From Methanohalophilus sp. RSK (lineage in GTDB: Archaea; Halobacteriota; Methanosarcinia; Methanosarcinales; Methanosarcinaceae), in the NCBI RefSeq assembly GCF_003722075.1, contig NZ_RDSK01000016.1:59416-123415 (forward strand): 64,000 nt of DNA, read 5' to 3'. A program made the translations under genes and the position numbers. Positions 7,273 to 16,157 of the stretch are shown one piece after another. Each line of letters starts with the position of its first letter. The stretch's first letter is position 1. Under the pieces are notes generated by a model. It made no database searches, was not told the DNA's origin, and worked only from the letters and a program-made list of their open reading frames with translations.

Positions 7273-7902
7273 ATGAGCGAAATCATCAATGTACTTACAA
7301 ACCCGGATAGTTTCTTTAAAGAAAAGATGACAGAAAGAATTCAGTTTAAAGTGCCCACTCTTATTGTGATCTTGAATGCCCTGATGGGGGCAATTTCCGG
7401 TTACATTATGACAAAGGCAATTTTATCATCCGCAGCTGTGGGGGGAGGTTTCTCAGGTGCAGGTGCAATTTTTGGTGCCGTGGGAGGATTTCTGGGTGTC
7501 CTTGTAGTATGGCCTATCTACACAGCCGTTTTCTATGGACTGTCAGCCCTGTTTGGCGGGGAAGGTTCTTTTAAACGCAGTCTTGAGTTTGTAGGTTATG
7601 GTTACATCCCGGCCCTGTTGAATTCTATCTTTGGCCTTTATGTTATAAACCAGATATCAGATTCTCTACAGGCGACTGCTGCAAACCCCGCACAGATGGC
7701 CCAGATGCTTGCCAATGATCCCATGATGCAGGTTGCAACACTTGTTGGTATCATATTCCAGCTGTGGAGTGCCAATATCTGGATTTTTGGTCTCAAGAAT
7801 GCACGCAACTTAAACCTTCGTGGAGCCTTAATTTCTGTAGGCCTTCCTGTAGGTCTCCTAATTCTCTACTCCCTCATTACTTACATTGGAGGAATTGCGT
7901 GA
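7273..7902 (+). CDS. Yip1-domain membrane protein
   Basis: The 209-residue protein has about five membrane segments and matches the Yip1 domain: a short cytosolic N-terminus (INVLTNPDSFFKEKM), glycine-rich helices, and FGGEGSFKRSLEFVGYGYIPALL in the middle. GAGGTAA precedes the ATG. Its GTGA overlap with the next gene shows translational coupling to the secreted protein and ABC transporter. Archaeal Yip1 proteins often sit beside ABC exporters, but their role is unknown. Confidence 0.85.
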   Translation: MSEIINVLTNPDSFFKEKMTERIQFKVPTLIVILNALMGAISGYIMTKAILSSAAVGGGFSGAGAIFGAVGGFLGVLVVWPIYTAVFYGLSALFGGEGSFKRSLEFVGYGYIPALLNSIFGLYVINQISDSLQATAANPAQMAQMLANDPMMQVATLVGIIFQLWSANIWIFGLKNARNLNLRGALISVGLPVGLLILYSLITYIGGIA

Positions 7903-9155
7903 AAAAAGTAATATTTACTCTATTTCTTCTTTTCTTTTTTCTTTCACCGTCAGCTTCTGCCGATACAGAGATAAGTCCAACAGTAGCTGTAAGTTACAGT
8001 GTACAACCACAGGCCTTGCTTCCAGGCGACATCGGGACGGTTACCTTTGAAATGCAAAATATGGCAGATGGGGCAGTCTATGTGGAAGAGGACGATGAAA
8101 CGTTTGATATGAATGCCTATCTTGCCGGTGCAACGCTGAAAGGGGATGGGGACGTGCTGTCCGGTGGTACCAGTTACACGGATGTGGGCCTTCTGGGGCC
8201 CGGAGATTCGCTGTCTTTAACCTTCAACATAAAGGCGAGTGAAAATGCTTCTGCAGGCACCCATTACCTGAATCTGGAGGTAGTAGGGGGAAGTGATATG
8301 TCTGATCTGAATTACAAAATTCCGGTTAAGGTTGATGACCGGGAAGTACGGTTGATAGTTGATAATCTGCCCGGTATAGCTATCAATGAAATATGTGAAG
8401 TTTCGGTGGATGTTGTAAATCCCGGAGCAGGAGATGTTACAGGAGTTACAGTAATTCCACACGGAGAAGGCGTATCCATTAAACCGGAGGAACTGTTTGT
8501 TGGCACAGTAAAAGCCGGGGATAAAGCTACTGCTAATTTCACATTAAACACTATGGATTCCCATGCCGGTTTAAAAGATGTCTATTTTACCACTGATTAC
8601 TACAACGGCGATAACAAACATACAAGTATATCTTCCAATTCTGCTATTGATATAGTAGAACGGCCATCCCTGATCTTCACAAATCTGGAGATTATCAGAC
8701 AGGGAGAAAGCTACAGTGTTTCAGGGGATATCAATAATTTTGGTACGACACAGGCGAAAAATATAATCGTATCTATAATGGAAAGTGATTCAGTTACCCC
8801 TCTTCAACCCTATGCGAGTTATTTTGTCGGGACGCTGGAAGAGGATGACTTCAGCAGTTTTGAGCTTTCAGCCAGGGTTGAGTCCGGAAATGTTTCTTCG
8901 ATTCCTGTGATGATTGAATTCAGGGATACTGACAATGCCTATGCGAGTATAACCGATGAGATCCCGCTGGAAGGGTCTGCAATCTCATTTTCCTCTGAAT
9001 ACAGTTCATCAGACACTTCTGAAAATATGCCTGTTACTTATTGGGCGGCACTTGTCCTCGTGCTCGCAGTGATTGGTTTTGTAATCTATCGCTCCTGGAA
9101 GAGATCCACAAACGAGGAGGATGAAGGAGAAGAAGATGATGAACTCTATAGTTGA
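7899..9155 (+). CDS. Secreted COG1361-type S-layer/CARDB-like protein
   Basis: The start is the GTG at 7899, four bases inside the upstream stop and preceded by GGAGGAATT. The 418-residue product has a signal peptide (to about residue 21, SASA/DTEIS), several Ig-like beta repeats (VTFEMQNMADGAVYV, CEVSVDVVNPGAGDVTGV, SVSGDINNFGTTQAKN), one C-terminal helix (about 381-400) and an acidic cytosolic tail. These repeats are typical of COG1361 envelope proteins. Coupling to an ABC transporter suggests an adaptor or substrate-binding role outside the cell, like the periplasmic part of MacAB systems; this is inference. Confidence 0.85.
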   Translation: MKKVIFTLFLLFFFLSPSASADTEISPTVAVSYSVQPQALLPGDIGTVTFEMQNMADGAVYVEEDDETFDMNAYLAGATLKGDGDVLSGGTSYTDVGLLGPGDSLSLTFNIKASENASAGTHYLNLEVVGGSDMSDLNYKIPVKVDDREVRLIVDNLPGIAINEICEVSVDVVNPGAGDVTGVTVIPHGEGVSIKPEELFVGTVKAGDKATANFTLNTMDSHAGLKDVYFTTDYYNGDNKHTSISSNSAIDIVERPSLIFTNLEIIRQGESYSVSGDINNFGTTQAKNIIVSIMESDSVTPLQPYASYFVGTLEEDDFSSFELSARVESGNVSSIPVMIEFRDTDNAYASITDEIPLEGSAISFSSEYSSSDTSENMPVTYWAALVLVLAVIGFVIYRSWKRSTNEEDEGEEDDELYS

Positions 9156-9822
9156 AGTGAATAATGCGGTACGCACCTATCGTATGGGTTCATCGAAGGT
9201 ACACGCCCTCAAAGGTGTCTCGTTTGAGGTCAGGGAAGGTGATTTCCTGGCCATTATGGGCTCTTCGGGTTCAGGCAAATCCACGATGTTGAATCTTATC
9301 GGTTGCCTGGATAAACCTACAAAAGGTACTATTCATATCAATGGCGTAAATATTGCCAAGCTCAACGATGACGGCCTGACAGACATACGCCGGGATAATA
9401 TCGGTTTTATTTTCCAGCAATTCAACCTAATACCCACTCTTACAGCGCTGGAAAATGTGGAAATACCGATGATTTTCAAACGCCTAGGCCCCCAAAAACG
9501 CAGGAAAAAAGCCCTGAAGATGCTTGAACTGGCACAGCTTGGGCGTGAATATGCAACTCACAAGCCGGGCGAGTTATCCGGAGGCCAGCAACAAAGAGTG
9601 GCAATTGCAAGAGCTCTTGCAAATGATCCTCCTATTATCCTTGCTGATGAACCCACCGGTAATCTGGACTCAAAAACCGGTAAAGGTGTTATGGAACTCC
9701 TGAGTGATCTGAACAGGAAAGGAAAAACATTGATTGTCGTCACCCATGATCCTAAGATAATCGAATATTCAAACACGACAATCTACCTGCAGGATGGGGA
9801 GGTAGTTGATGAAATTGATTAA
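9136..9822 (+). CDS. ABC transporter ATP-binding protein (LolD/MacB type)
   Basis: The product carries the Walker A motif GSSGSGKST, the Q-loop [15 protein letters not shown], the signature [15 protein letters not shown], Walker [14 protein letters not shown] and the H-loop VVTHDP, all typical of LolD/MacB ATPases. I place the start at 9136 (MMNSIVEV) because GGAG lies 6 bases upstream; 9121 and 9139 are alternatives. It overlaps the end of the secreted-protein gene and the start of the permease gene, so all four genes 7273-10972 form one operon. Confidence 0.95.
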   Translation: MMNSIVEVNNAVRTYRMGSSKVHALKGVSFEVREGDFLAIMGSSGSGKSTMLNLIGCLDKPTKGTIHINGVNIAKLNDDGLTDIRRDNIGFIFQQFNLIPTLTALENVEIPMIFKRLGPQKRRKKALKMLELAQLGREYATHKPGELSGGQQQRVAIARALANDPPIILADEPTGNLDSKTGKGVMELLSDLNRKGKTLIVVTHDPKIIEYSNTTIYLQDGEVVDEID

Positions 9823-10972
9823 ACGTATCCGTCGTAATATGTATGCCCAGCTTGCTGAGCGTAACCTCAGGCGCCAGAAAGTACGCACTATATTGGCTGC
9901 TATTGGTATTATTATTGGTGTCATGGCGATTACTTCCATGGGGATTTTGGGTAATACTCTCAAACTGTCGGTATCCGAATCGTTCAGTGATGTAGGCGAT
10001 AAACTTGTGATCTACCCGGCTATGGGAGAGGACTCAGTAACGCAGGACCAGGTAAACAGGATGGAAAGAATTGCCGGTATAGAACATATTATCCCCTATC
10101 GCAGTTCAGGTGAGGCAGTAGAATACAGGGATGAAACCAGTTATGGGACCGTGTATCGTATGAAGGAGTCGGACCTGCGTCAGCTTGTCGAAATTGAATC
10201 AGGGAGATTTTTCAAGGAGGGCTCCACAGATTGTGTCCTGGGCAGTTCTGTAGCCTCCAACCTGGAGCTGGATGTTGGAAGCAAGATAGAGATCGAAGAC
10301 ACTCGATTACGTGTGGTGGGGATACTTAAGGAACGAGGTATGGCTGTGGACATCAGTACAGACAGTGGTGTGTTTGTATCCCATGATATGTACAGTAAAC
10401 TTTATCCGGATGCTGAGGAGGATTATCGGCAGGTGATCGTGGTTGTGGAAGATATTGCTCTTGTGGATACTGTGAAAACAGAACTTGAAGATACATTGAA
10501 TAAAAGGGAAAAGAAAATAGAGATATTTGCTGCCAATTCTATTAATGAGCAGATAGAGTCTGCTTTCCAGTCAATTTCCATGTTCCTGATGGGTATTGGT
10601 TCCATCTCTCTGCTTGTTGCAGGGGTAAGTATACTGAATGTAATGCTCATGTCAACAATGGAGAGGACACGTGAGATTGGTATCATGAAAGCTGTGGGTG
10701 CCTCCAGGTCAGACGTATTGCGCATGTTCCTGCTGGAAGCCTTGATTCTGGGAATTATTGCCAGCCTACTAGGTGGGATTGTTACTGTAGTGGGTAGTTT
10801 TACCCTGATTTACTTTATAATGGGGGATATCACCTACTTTTTTGACCCCACTACTTTCCTGTACGTAATTGCAGGTATTTTCTTTGGCATTATTACCAGT
10901 TTAATAGGTGGATTATATCCCGCCTGGAAAGCTTCAATGATGAACCCTCTGGATGCACTGCGTTATGAGTGA
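9809..10972 (+). CDS. MacB-like FtsX-family ABC permease
   Basis: The 387-residue protein has the MacB layout: an N-terminal helix (RTILAAIGIIIGVMAITSMG), a large extracytoplasmic MacB_PCD domain (about 45-260), then three FtsX helices (LMGIGSISLLVAGVSILNVML, FLLEALILGIIASLLGGIV and the last before GGLYPAWKASMMNPLDALRYE). GAGGT lies 5 bases before the ATG at 9809. With the upstream ATPase it should form a mechanotransmission-type transporter working on envelope substrates rather than across-membrane uptake. Confidence 0.95.
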   Translation: MKLIKRIRRNMYAQLAERNLRRQKVRTILAAIGIIIGVMAITSMGILGNTLKLSVSESFSDVGDKLVIYPAMGEDSVTQDQVNRMERIAGIEHIIPYRSSGEAVEYRDETSYGTVYRMKESDLRQLVEIESGRFFKEGSTDCVLGSSVASNLELDVGSKIEIEDTRLRVVGILKERGMAVDISTDSGVFVSHDMYSKLYPDAEEDYRQVIVVVEDIALVDTVKTELEDTLNKREKKIEIFAANSINEQIESAFQSISMFLMGIGSISLLVAGVSILNVMLMSTMERTREIGIMKAVGASRSDVLRMFLLEALILGIIASLLGGIVTVVGSFTLIYFIMGDITYFFDPTTFLYVIAGIFFGIITSLIGGLYPAWKASMMNPLDALRYE

Positions 10973-10988
10973 CCCGTTAACCGGTCAC
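10969..10988. terminator. Hairpin between convergent stop codons
   Basis: GTGACC and GGTCAC form a stem with an 8-base loop. It contains the permease stop and the lipoprotein stop, and ATTTTCC follows on the plus strand. Probable bidirectional terminator. Confidence 0.4.
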
Positions 10989-11411
10989 ATTTTCCTGTTC
11001 CTGACGCAATTTCGGGGAATCGATCCAGGCACCGGCAACCTTTGTTTCCCCATTTTCTTCTTTTAAGGCGATACTGAACAATCCTTCAGAACCGTCTTCA
11101 AATGTAACGGTATAAACAATAGTTACAAACCTTTCACCTTCAACAGCCTTGAGGAATTCCAATGATACAGGTTTGCCTACGGTGGACATCAACATCCCGT
11201 TTACTTCATAGAAAGTTTCCTCAGGCAGGGCCTTTTTCATAGTAGGTGTGAATTTTTCCGAAAAAAGCGTGTAATTGTCCTGTTGCATTCCCCTAATAAG
11301 CTGATTTGAAATGGGATCTGCATATTCCTTTGCGCGTTGTTCTTCTGAATCATTTATGCATCCTGCTGTCAACAGGAACAGGACTACACATATCATTACT
11401 ATTTTTTTCAT
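10977..11411 (-). CDS. Lipoprotein linked to a two-component system
   Basis: The 144-residue product has a lipobox, LTAGC with the lipidated Cys18, and a mature domain of mixed alpha/beta pattern (ISNQLIRGMQQDNYTLFSEKFTPTMKKAL ... FVTIVYTVTFEDG), resembling the DUF3887-like/NTF2-type fold of small secreted proteins. The start at 11411 overlaps the kinase stop (ATGA), so it is the third gene of the response regulator-kinase-lipoprotein operon. It may act as an extracytoplasmic sensory partner of the Cache kinase; that is inference from context. Confidence 0.8.
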   Translation of the reverse strand: MKKIVMICVVLFLLTAGCINDSEEQRAKEYADPISNQLIRGMQQDNYTLFSEKFTPTMKKALPEETFYEVNGMLMSTVGKPVSLEFLKAVEGERFVTIVYTVTFEDGSEGLFSIALKEENGETKVAGAWIDSPKLRQEQENVTG

Positions 11412-13135
11412 TCTTCCCACTTCCTCAATGTAAATGTAAATGTGCTGCCAACGCCGGGCTCACTTTTTACCCTTATAGAACCACCCTGGCCTTCTATAAT
11501 TCCCTTGATAATCGCAAGCCCAAGGCCACTACCGCCCACTTTGCGGCGGGAGGTACTGTCTACCTGATAGAATTTTTCAAATATTTTTTCCTGTTCTTTT
11601 TCGGGTATACCGATACCTCTGTCTATGACACTTATTTCCACGAAATCTCTGGTATCTTCAGTTTTAATTTTTATGTTTTCGCCTTTATTGGCTGTGAATT
11701 TGACAGCGTTGTTGAGTAAATTGACGAAAACCCTCAGCAGCTTATCCTTATCTGCTTTAACCTGTGGATCATTATCCACTTCTCTTTCAATGGTAATTCC
11801 ATGCTTTGTTGCCATTGGTTCCATCATCTGGATTGCATTATCAATAATTTCGTTGAGATTGATATTTTCCTCTTTGAAAACCATCCGGCCTGATTCAATA
11901 CGGGAAATATCAAGCAGGTCATCAACCATCCTGGATTGCCTGTCTATATTGCGAATTATAAGGTCAAGCATTTCTTCCTGTGTTTCTTTGTCACAGTCTT
12001 CTTCCCGGAGGAATTCACTTGATGTGCGCATGGCTGTGAGAGGAGTTTTCAATTCATGGGATACCATGGATAGGAATTCATTCTTCACGCGATTGAGCTT
12101 TTGCAGGCGCTGGTTGGAATTTTCAAGTTGTTCGGTTTTTTTATGTACTTCTTCCTCTAGTTTACGATTCCAGGATAAAAAGATCAATGATATCAATGAG
12201 GTGAAGAACAAAATAAAAAAGGTCGTTATTATCATAAAGGTTGCCTGTTTCAGGTATATGGAGCGTACAATTGAGGTTATGAAAGGTAATGGTGTCACAA
12301 CACCTACAGACCACACTTGATTGTACCATTTTATTGGTACATATGATACGAGTTTTTCTTCCAGTCCATTGTTTTCATTGAGTTCTTCAAAACGCCCTGC
12401 TCCTTCTTTTCCTTCCGTCTGTTCTCCAAGTATGTAAAGACGGTCCTGGTCAGGCTCATTAAGAATATCAAAATAATTTTTTCCTGTCTCATTTGGGTTG
12501 TCACTGTGATACAGCAGTTTCCCCCTGTCGTCGATAATATAGACATAACCGGCAGATGAATCATAACTTTGTATGACCCTTTCTGTGATTTCCTCTATAC
12601 GTATTATTGCCAGGACCGTTCCTTTGAAATCATTTGCAGAATAGACGGGAACCCAAACATACATTGCAAGTTCGTCTTCAAACGTGTATGTAGGATTGGT
12701 AATATAGGTCCTTCTCATTGATTTTGTTTTTTGGAAAGCTTGATCCATGTTGTTTTCATACAGGTTATATCCCAGAGGAGTTCTATCTTCAGGATAACCT
12801 GAGACAATGGTGCCACTTTCATCGATATACTCAAGGGCATAAAATCCCTGTGATCTTTCGTACAGGGATTTGAAAGATCCCATATAGAAGTCATCAGGAA
12901 CCCCTTTTTCAGCACCTGCTATTACTTCCAGGGCTACAATCTTCTCATTCAGAAACGCTGTGACGCCCGATGAAATTTGTCTTGCATTGAGGGTCTGTTG
13001 TTCTGTATATTGTTCCTCAAAGATTTCCTGGACCTCGAGGTTTGAACGTGCCCCCAAAAAAACAACAGAACCTATAAAAAGAAGGGCAATGAAAGTTATG
13101 ATAATTATGTTATATCGTCGATTACTGAAAAACAT
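11408..13135 (-). CDS. Cache-domain sensor histidine kinase
   Basis: The 575-residue kinase has an N-terminal helix (about 9-27), an extracytoplasmic double-Cache-like domain (ISSGVTAFLNEKIVALEVIAG to about 280, including GYVYIIDDRGKLLYHSD), a second helix (about 290-320), a short coiled coil, HisKA with H360 in SHELKTPLTAM, and an ATPase domain with DRGIGIPEKEQEKIFEKF and GGSGLGLAII. It should sense a small extracellular ligand and autophosphorylate. It starts 8 bases after the response-regulator gene. Confidence 0.95.
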   Translation of the reverse strand: MFFSNRRYNIIIITFIALLFIGSVVFLGARSNLEVQEIFEEQYTEQQTLNARQISSGVTAFLNEKIVALEVIAGAEKGVPDDFYMGSFKSLYERSQGFYALEYIDESGTIVSGYPEDRTPLGYNLYENNMDQAFQKTKSMRRTYITNPTYTFEDELAMYVWVPVYSANDFKGTVLAIIRIEEITERVIQSYDSSAGYVYIIDDRGKLLYHSDNPNETGKNYFDILNEPDQDRLYILGEQTEGKEGAGRFEELNENNGLEEKLVSYVPIKWYNQVWSVGVVTPLPFITSIVRSIYLKQATFMIITTFFILFFTSLISLIFLSWNRKLEEEVHKKTEQLENSNQRLQKLNRVKNEFLSMVSHELKTPLTAMRTSSEFLREEDCDKETQEEMLDLIIRNIDRQSRMVDDLLDISRIESGRMVFKEENINLNEIIDNAIQMMEPMATKHGITIEREVDNDPQVKADKDKLLRVFVNLLNNAVKFTANKGENIKIKTEDTRDFVEISVIDRGIGIPEKEQEKIFEKFYQVDSTSRRKVGGSGLGLAIIKGIIEGQGGSIRVKSEPGVGSTFTFTLRKWEE

Positions 13136-13143
13136 GGGAATGA

Positions 13144-13656
13144 TCAGTCTTGTGCCCGCCGCAACACCATTCGAATGCGGGCCTTCAGTTCTCTCAGGTT
13201 GAAAGGTTTTGTAATATAATCGTCTGCACCTGTCTCTATTCCTTCTACCCGGTCATCAACTTCACCTTTTGCGGTAAGCATTATTATTGGGATGTGGTTA
13301 TGCAGTTCATCTTCTTTCAGATGTTTGCACACTTCAAAACCATCCATATCCGGCATCATTACATCCAGAAGAATAAGGTCGGGTGTTTTTTCCTCAATTG
13401 CTTCGAGGCCGTTTTTCCCGTTATAGGCCTCAATAACATTATATCCTTCTGATTGTAATGCTCTTTTTGCAGCAATTATGGCATCGGGCTCATCATCTAC
13501 TATAAGGATGGTTTGCCTAGAATCTCCCATCTCTTCAAGTCTTGCTTGTACTGTTTTTTCAGGTATTTTCAGTACATCTGCCAGTTCGACTGCAGAAAGG
13601 GCCGGATTCTTTTCAAGAAGGCTGAGTATCTTGTCGTCAAGTTCTTTTTCGGGCAT
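13144..13656 (-). CDS. Response regulator with an N-terminal HTH
   Basis: I choose the start at 13656 (MPEKELDDK) over a longer frame because the family-like sequence begins there. Residues 5-42 look like a small helix-turn-helix (ILSLLEKNPALSAVELADVLKIPEKTV). Residues 50-168 are a receiver domain with acidic pair DDE at 54-56, phospho-acceptor D98 (DLILLDVMMPDMDG) and lysine in TAKGE. There is no C-terminal output domain. HTH before REC is the reverse of the usual bacterial order. First gene of the operon with the Cache kinase. Confidence 0.9.
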   Translation of the reverse strand: MPEKELDDKILSLLEKNPALSAVELADVLKIPEKTVQARLEEMGDSRQTILIVDDEPDAIIAAKRALQSEGYNVIEAYNGKNGLEAIEEKTPDLILLDVMMPDMDGFEVCKHLKEDELHNHIPIIMLTAKGEVDDRVEGIETGADDYITKPFNLRELKARIRMVLRRAQD

Positions 13657-13800
13657 AATGACCACTAAATAATATCGTATTCCTACCAAATAGTCTATGC
13701 TATTAAAGCCTTTCCAAATATATGGAAGGCCTGTTATTCAGAGATATAAGTTGACCATAATTAGAAAACCTTATAAAATATAATATTGTAAGTAAACAGG

Positions 13801-14082
13801 ATGGATGTTCTTGAAAATATATTCGGCAAGACTGCACAAATGACTGTTCTCAATAACCTGATATCTCACAGGGAAGAATCTACCTATCTCTCAGGAATTG
13901 CAGAAGAGACGGGCTTGTCTCATTCGAGTGTTGCCCGTGTAATAGCACCTCTTGTAGAAACAGGTATTGTCAAGGAGAAACCCCTGGGAAAACAGATACG
14001 TACTTTCAGTATCAATATGGATAGTGAATTGACACAGCTTGTCCTTGAATTCTATGATCGCATCCACGAATTTGCCGATTAA
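13801..14082 (+). CDS. Winged-helix transcriptional regulator
   Basis: The 93-residue protein is almost entirely one winged helix: LENIFGKTAQMTVLNNLISHREESTYLSGIAEETGLSHSSVARVIAPLVETGIVKEKPLG, followed by a short acidic dimerisation helix. It resembles the MarR/ArsR-like single-domain regulators of methanogens. It is transcribed away from the two-component operon (145 bases, AT-rich, between) and converges on the sensor-domain gene, so its targets cannot be read from neighbours. Confidence 0.85.
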   Translation: MDVLENIFGKTAQMTVLNNLISHREESTYLSGIAEETGLSHSSVARVIAPLVETGIVKEKPLGKQIRTFSINMDSELTQLVLEFYDRIHEFAD

Positions 14083-14085
14083 TTC

Positions 14086-14748
14086 TTAATAAGATTTTTG
14101 TTCATCCAATGTGTCCGGATGAACGCTACTGCTATTCTTTCCGAGCATAATTTTCGCAAGACTGACTGATATGGCCGCAAGTATATTGGTTATGTGAAGT
14201 GTACAGACTGCGACTATTATTCCCAGAACGGCTGTTAGAAGTGCCTCCGGTAAGCTGTCTATCAGGATTCTTGAGTTTCCTAAGGACCAGTAAATAGTGG
14301 TAAATGGTGCGAATATAAGTCCAAGGGTCAGGGTAAAACAGATAGCCAGTACTATAAGTGTAAATATCCCGAAGGGAAATTTGATGAATAAAAACATCAT
14401 TCCCTTCCAGGCAGTTGGATCTGCAAACCTGTTTTTAATGTCGCTCCAGAAGTTTACAAGGGGCTTTTCCTCATAGGACAGCGGAGGTATATCTACACCA
14501 AGCAATCTGGTTGCCAGTTCCCTTTCAAAATTTACCAGTTCCCACCATGCCACCAGTACCAGCAAAAGGACGGGTAGTCCTATGATAATTATGGAAAAAC
14601 TTAAGCCTACAAGCAGGCCAGATGTCAGGAAAAGGAAATATGCAGTACCCAGCGGAAATGTGAATATGACATAAAGCAGGTTCAGGTACGTCTGGCGTCG
14701 AAAAATCACACCAAAAAATGAACTGAACAATTTGTTTATATTTCTCAT
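14086..14748 (-). CDS. Membrane protein with 'putative sensor' domain
   Basis: The 220-residue protein has four or more helices grouped as two pairs: YLNLLYVIFTFPLGTAYFLF, SFSIIIIGLPVLLLVLVAWW, FLFIKFPFGIFTLIVLAICF and ALLTAVLGIIVAVC. The conserved WELVNFERELATRLLGVDIPP between pairs is the hallmark of the sensor domain found in actinobacterial kinases and standalone archaeal proteins. It follows a PLDc_N protein and an ABC-permease relic on the same strand, and probably belonged to an ABC-type operon that has been lost. Confidence 0.8.
   Translation of the reverse strand: MRNINKLFSSFFGVIFRRQTYLNLLYVIFTFPLGTAYFLFLTSGLLVGLSFSIIIIGLPVLLLVLVAWWELVNFERELATRLLGVDIPPLSYEEKPLVNFWSDIKNRFADPTAWKGMMFLFIKFPFGIFTLIVLAICFTLTLGLIFAPFTTIYWSLGNSRILIDSLPEALLTAVLGIIVAVCTLHITNILAAISVSLAKIMLGKNSSSVHPDTLDEQKSY
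14100..14124. repeat. Inverted repeat near the convergent gene ends
   Basis: GTTCATCC (14100-14107) and GGATGAAC (14117-14124) are perfectly complementary with a 9-base loop, inside the last codons of the sensor-domain gene. No T-run follows on either strand, so a terminator role is doubtful. Confidence 0.3.
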
Positions 14749-14775
14749 CCCAAATCCTGCTGTATTATATTTCTC

Positions 14776-14994
14776 TTATCGGTTACGTCTATTCTTCCTG
14801 AGGATAAAATATAATATGGCTCCCAGTAAATGGGTAAACACAATAACTATTACCCAGATCAGTCTCTCATTACTTCTGTCTGTTTCCTTTGTGATGCAAT
14901 CTATAAGCATCCATATCCAGAATGCCGTGCCAAGCAATCCTATCCCCAAAAAGAGGATAACATTAAAGAAAGGTAGTGCTATCCAATCAAACAT
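14776..14994 (-). CDS. PLDc_N domain two-helix membrane protein
   Basis: The 72-residue protein matches the PLDc_N (cardiolipin synthase N-terminal) module as a standalone protein: a first helix (LGIGLLGTAFWIWMLIDC), a charged loop (ITKETDRSNERLIW) and a second helix (VIVIVFTHLLGAILYFIL) ending in a basic tail. GAGGTGATGGA stands before the ATG. It begins 9 bases after the stop of a truncated ABC permease, so the two were translationally linked. Such small proteins often accompany ABC transporters and regulators. Confidence 0.85.
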   Translation of the reverse strand: MFDWIALPFFNVILFLGIGLLGTAFWIWMLIDCITKETDRSNERLIWVIVIVFTHLLGAILYFILRKNRRNR

Positions 14995-15003
14995 TCCATC
15001 ACC

Positions 15004-15117
15004 TCATTCGTTTCTTAAAGCATCTGTCGGATTCATCTTTGCAGCCTTATTGGCAGGATATACCCCTGCTACAAGCCCTACAAAGACTGAAATTATAAAA
15101 TCTGCTGCGATTTGTTT
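15004..15117 (-). pseudogene. C-terminal relic of an FtsX/MacB-type ABC permease
   Basis: The minus strand reads ...IISVFVGLVAGVYPANK-AAKMNPTDALRNE and then stops, matching the last helix and the P-A-x-K-A-x-x-x-N-P-x-x-A-L-R-x-E tail of MacB-like permeases, like the intact one ending at 10972. A TAG closes the frame just upstream and no other part of the permease or its ATPase is present. This is therefore the stump of a deleted ABC operon whose downstream genes (PLDc_N and sensor proteins) survive. Confidence 0.8.
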
Positions 15118-15296
15118 CTATAGCAGGGTTACATACTGTTGTGTATTCTCTTTCAGGTTGATGCATATATTCACACCTCTATATCATAGCAAGATTTGTC
15201 TATTTTTAGACAGGTTAGACTATAACGATGTTGCATATATAGGTTACGATATATAGACGGATTATCCCTAATATATTCTGATGCGAGAAGAAAAAG

Positions 15297-16136
15297 TTAA
15301 AACTTAAAAGTTGAACCGACACCAACCTCTCTAACATTGCAGTATCTGGAAAGGAATATCTTTGCTTCAAGATCAGTACAATGGCAGGGATGGATATCGT
15401 TTACATTTCTCTGGTCTAGATATTCTGCTGTTTTTCGGAGTCGCTTTTCAGAAGCAGATAAAAGGTGAAAACCGCCGATAATATCAATGATTGTATCATT
15501 TTTACAGACCTTTTTTGCATATTCAATTATGTTGCAAATTCCCGAATGGGAACAGCCGGTAATGATGACAATTCCTTCATCCGAGCACCACGCAAGTGCC
15601 GAATCATCATACATTTTGTCAGGTATGACATCCCCGTTGGGATTTTGCTTTTCCCCAATAGCCTCCGTGGTCTCAAACTCAAATTGTCGGGGAATTTCGC
15701 CCAGGAAAACAAGGTTTTCAGTAATCCAGAAGGGTTCTGTTTTTAAATTCAGGTCAAAGTATTTTTTGAGAACTTCATCCTTTATGATATTGCCGATATG
15801 TGTTGTATTTTCAAAAATAGTAGGTGTCAGAGCAAGGGGGTGACACAAAAGAGCGGGATTATGTACCGTTTTTCCCTGAAATTCCCGGTTTGTGTAGTAC
15901 TTTACCAGTTCGGCCAATCCCCACGTATGGTCCAGATGCCCGTGGGATAATACTACATAATCCGGGCTTGCAGGATCTATTTCCATCAGGGCGGCATTTT
16001 TCAGGAACAAACCTGAATAACCGGTATCAAAAAGAACCGTTTTATCTCCTTCTTCAATAAAAAAGGAAAGAGCAGGTTCGCCTTCAAAATAATTGTCTAT
16101 AAGGGTATTATTATCCACAAGCACTGTGATCTTCAT
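15297..16136 (-). CDS. MBL-fold metal-dependent hydrolase (COG1237 type)
   Basis: The 279-residue protein is a metallo-beta-lactamase-fold enzyme with the metal motif LSHGHLDHTWGL (H-x-H-x-D-H), a second site GCSHSGICNII and IGGFHLL further on. It matches the COG1237 group, some of whose archaeal members are annotated as 7,8-dihydropterin-6-methyl-4-(beta-D-ribofuranosyl)-aminobenzene-5'-phosphate synthase-like. A role in pterin cofactor metabolism is possible but unproven. It is followed by nothing on its strand and lies 21 bases downstream of thiC's stop. Confidence 0.85.
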   Translation of the reverse strand: MKITVLVDNNTLIDNYFEGEPALSFFIEEGDKTVLFDTGYSGLFLKNAALMEIDPASPDYVVLSHGHLDHTWGLAELVKYYTNREFQGKTVHNPALLCHPLALTPTIFENTTHIGNIIKDEVLKKYFDLNLKTEPFWITENLVFLGEIPRQFEFETTEAIGEKQNPNGDVIPDKMYDDSALAWCSDEGIVIITGCSHSGICNIIEYAKKVCKNDTIIDIIGGFHLLSASEKRLRKTAEYLDQRNVNDIHPCHCTDLEAKIFLSRYCNVREVGVGSTFKF

Positions 16137-16157
16137 AAATAAAAAATTGTAGCCCTG

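Noticed and set aside
15197..15212. Palindrome TGTCTA-TTTT-TAGACA upstream of the permease relic
   Set aside because: It is short, AT-rich and not next to an intact gene start.
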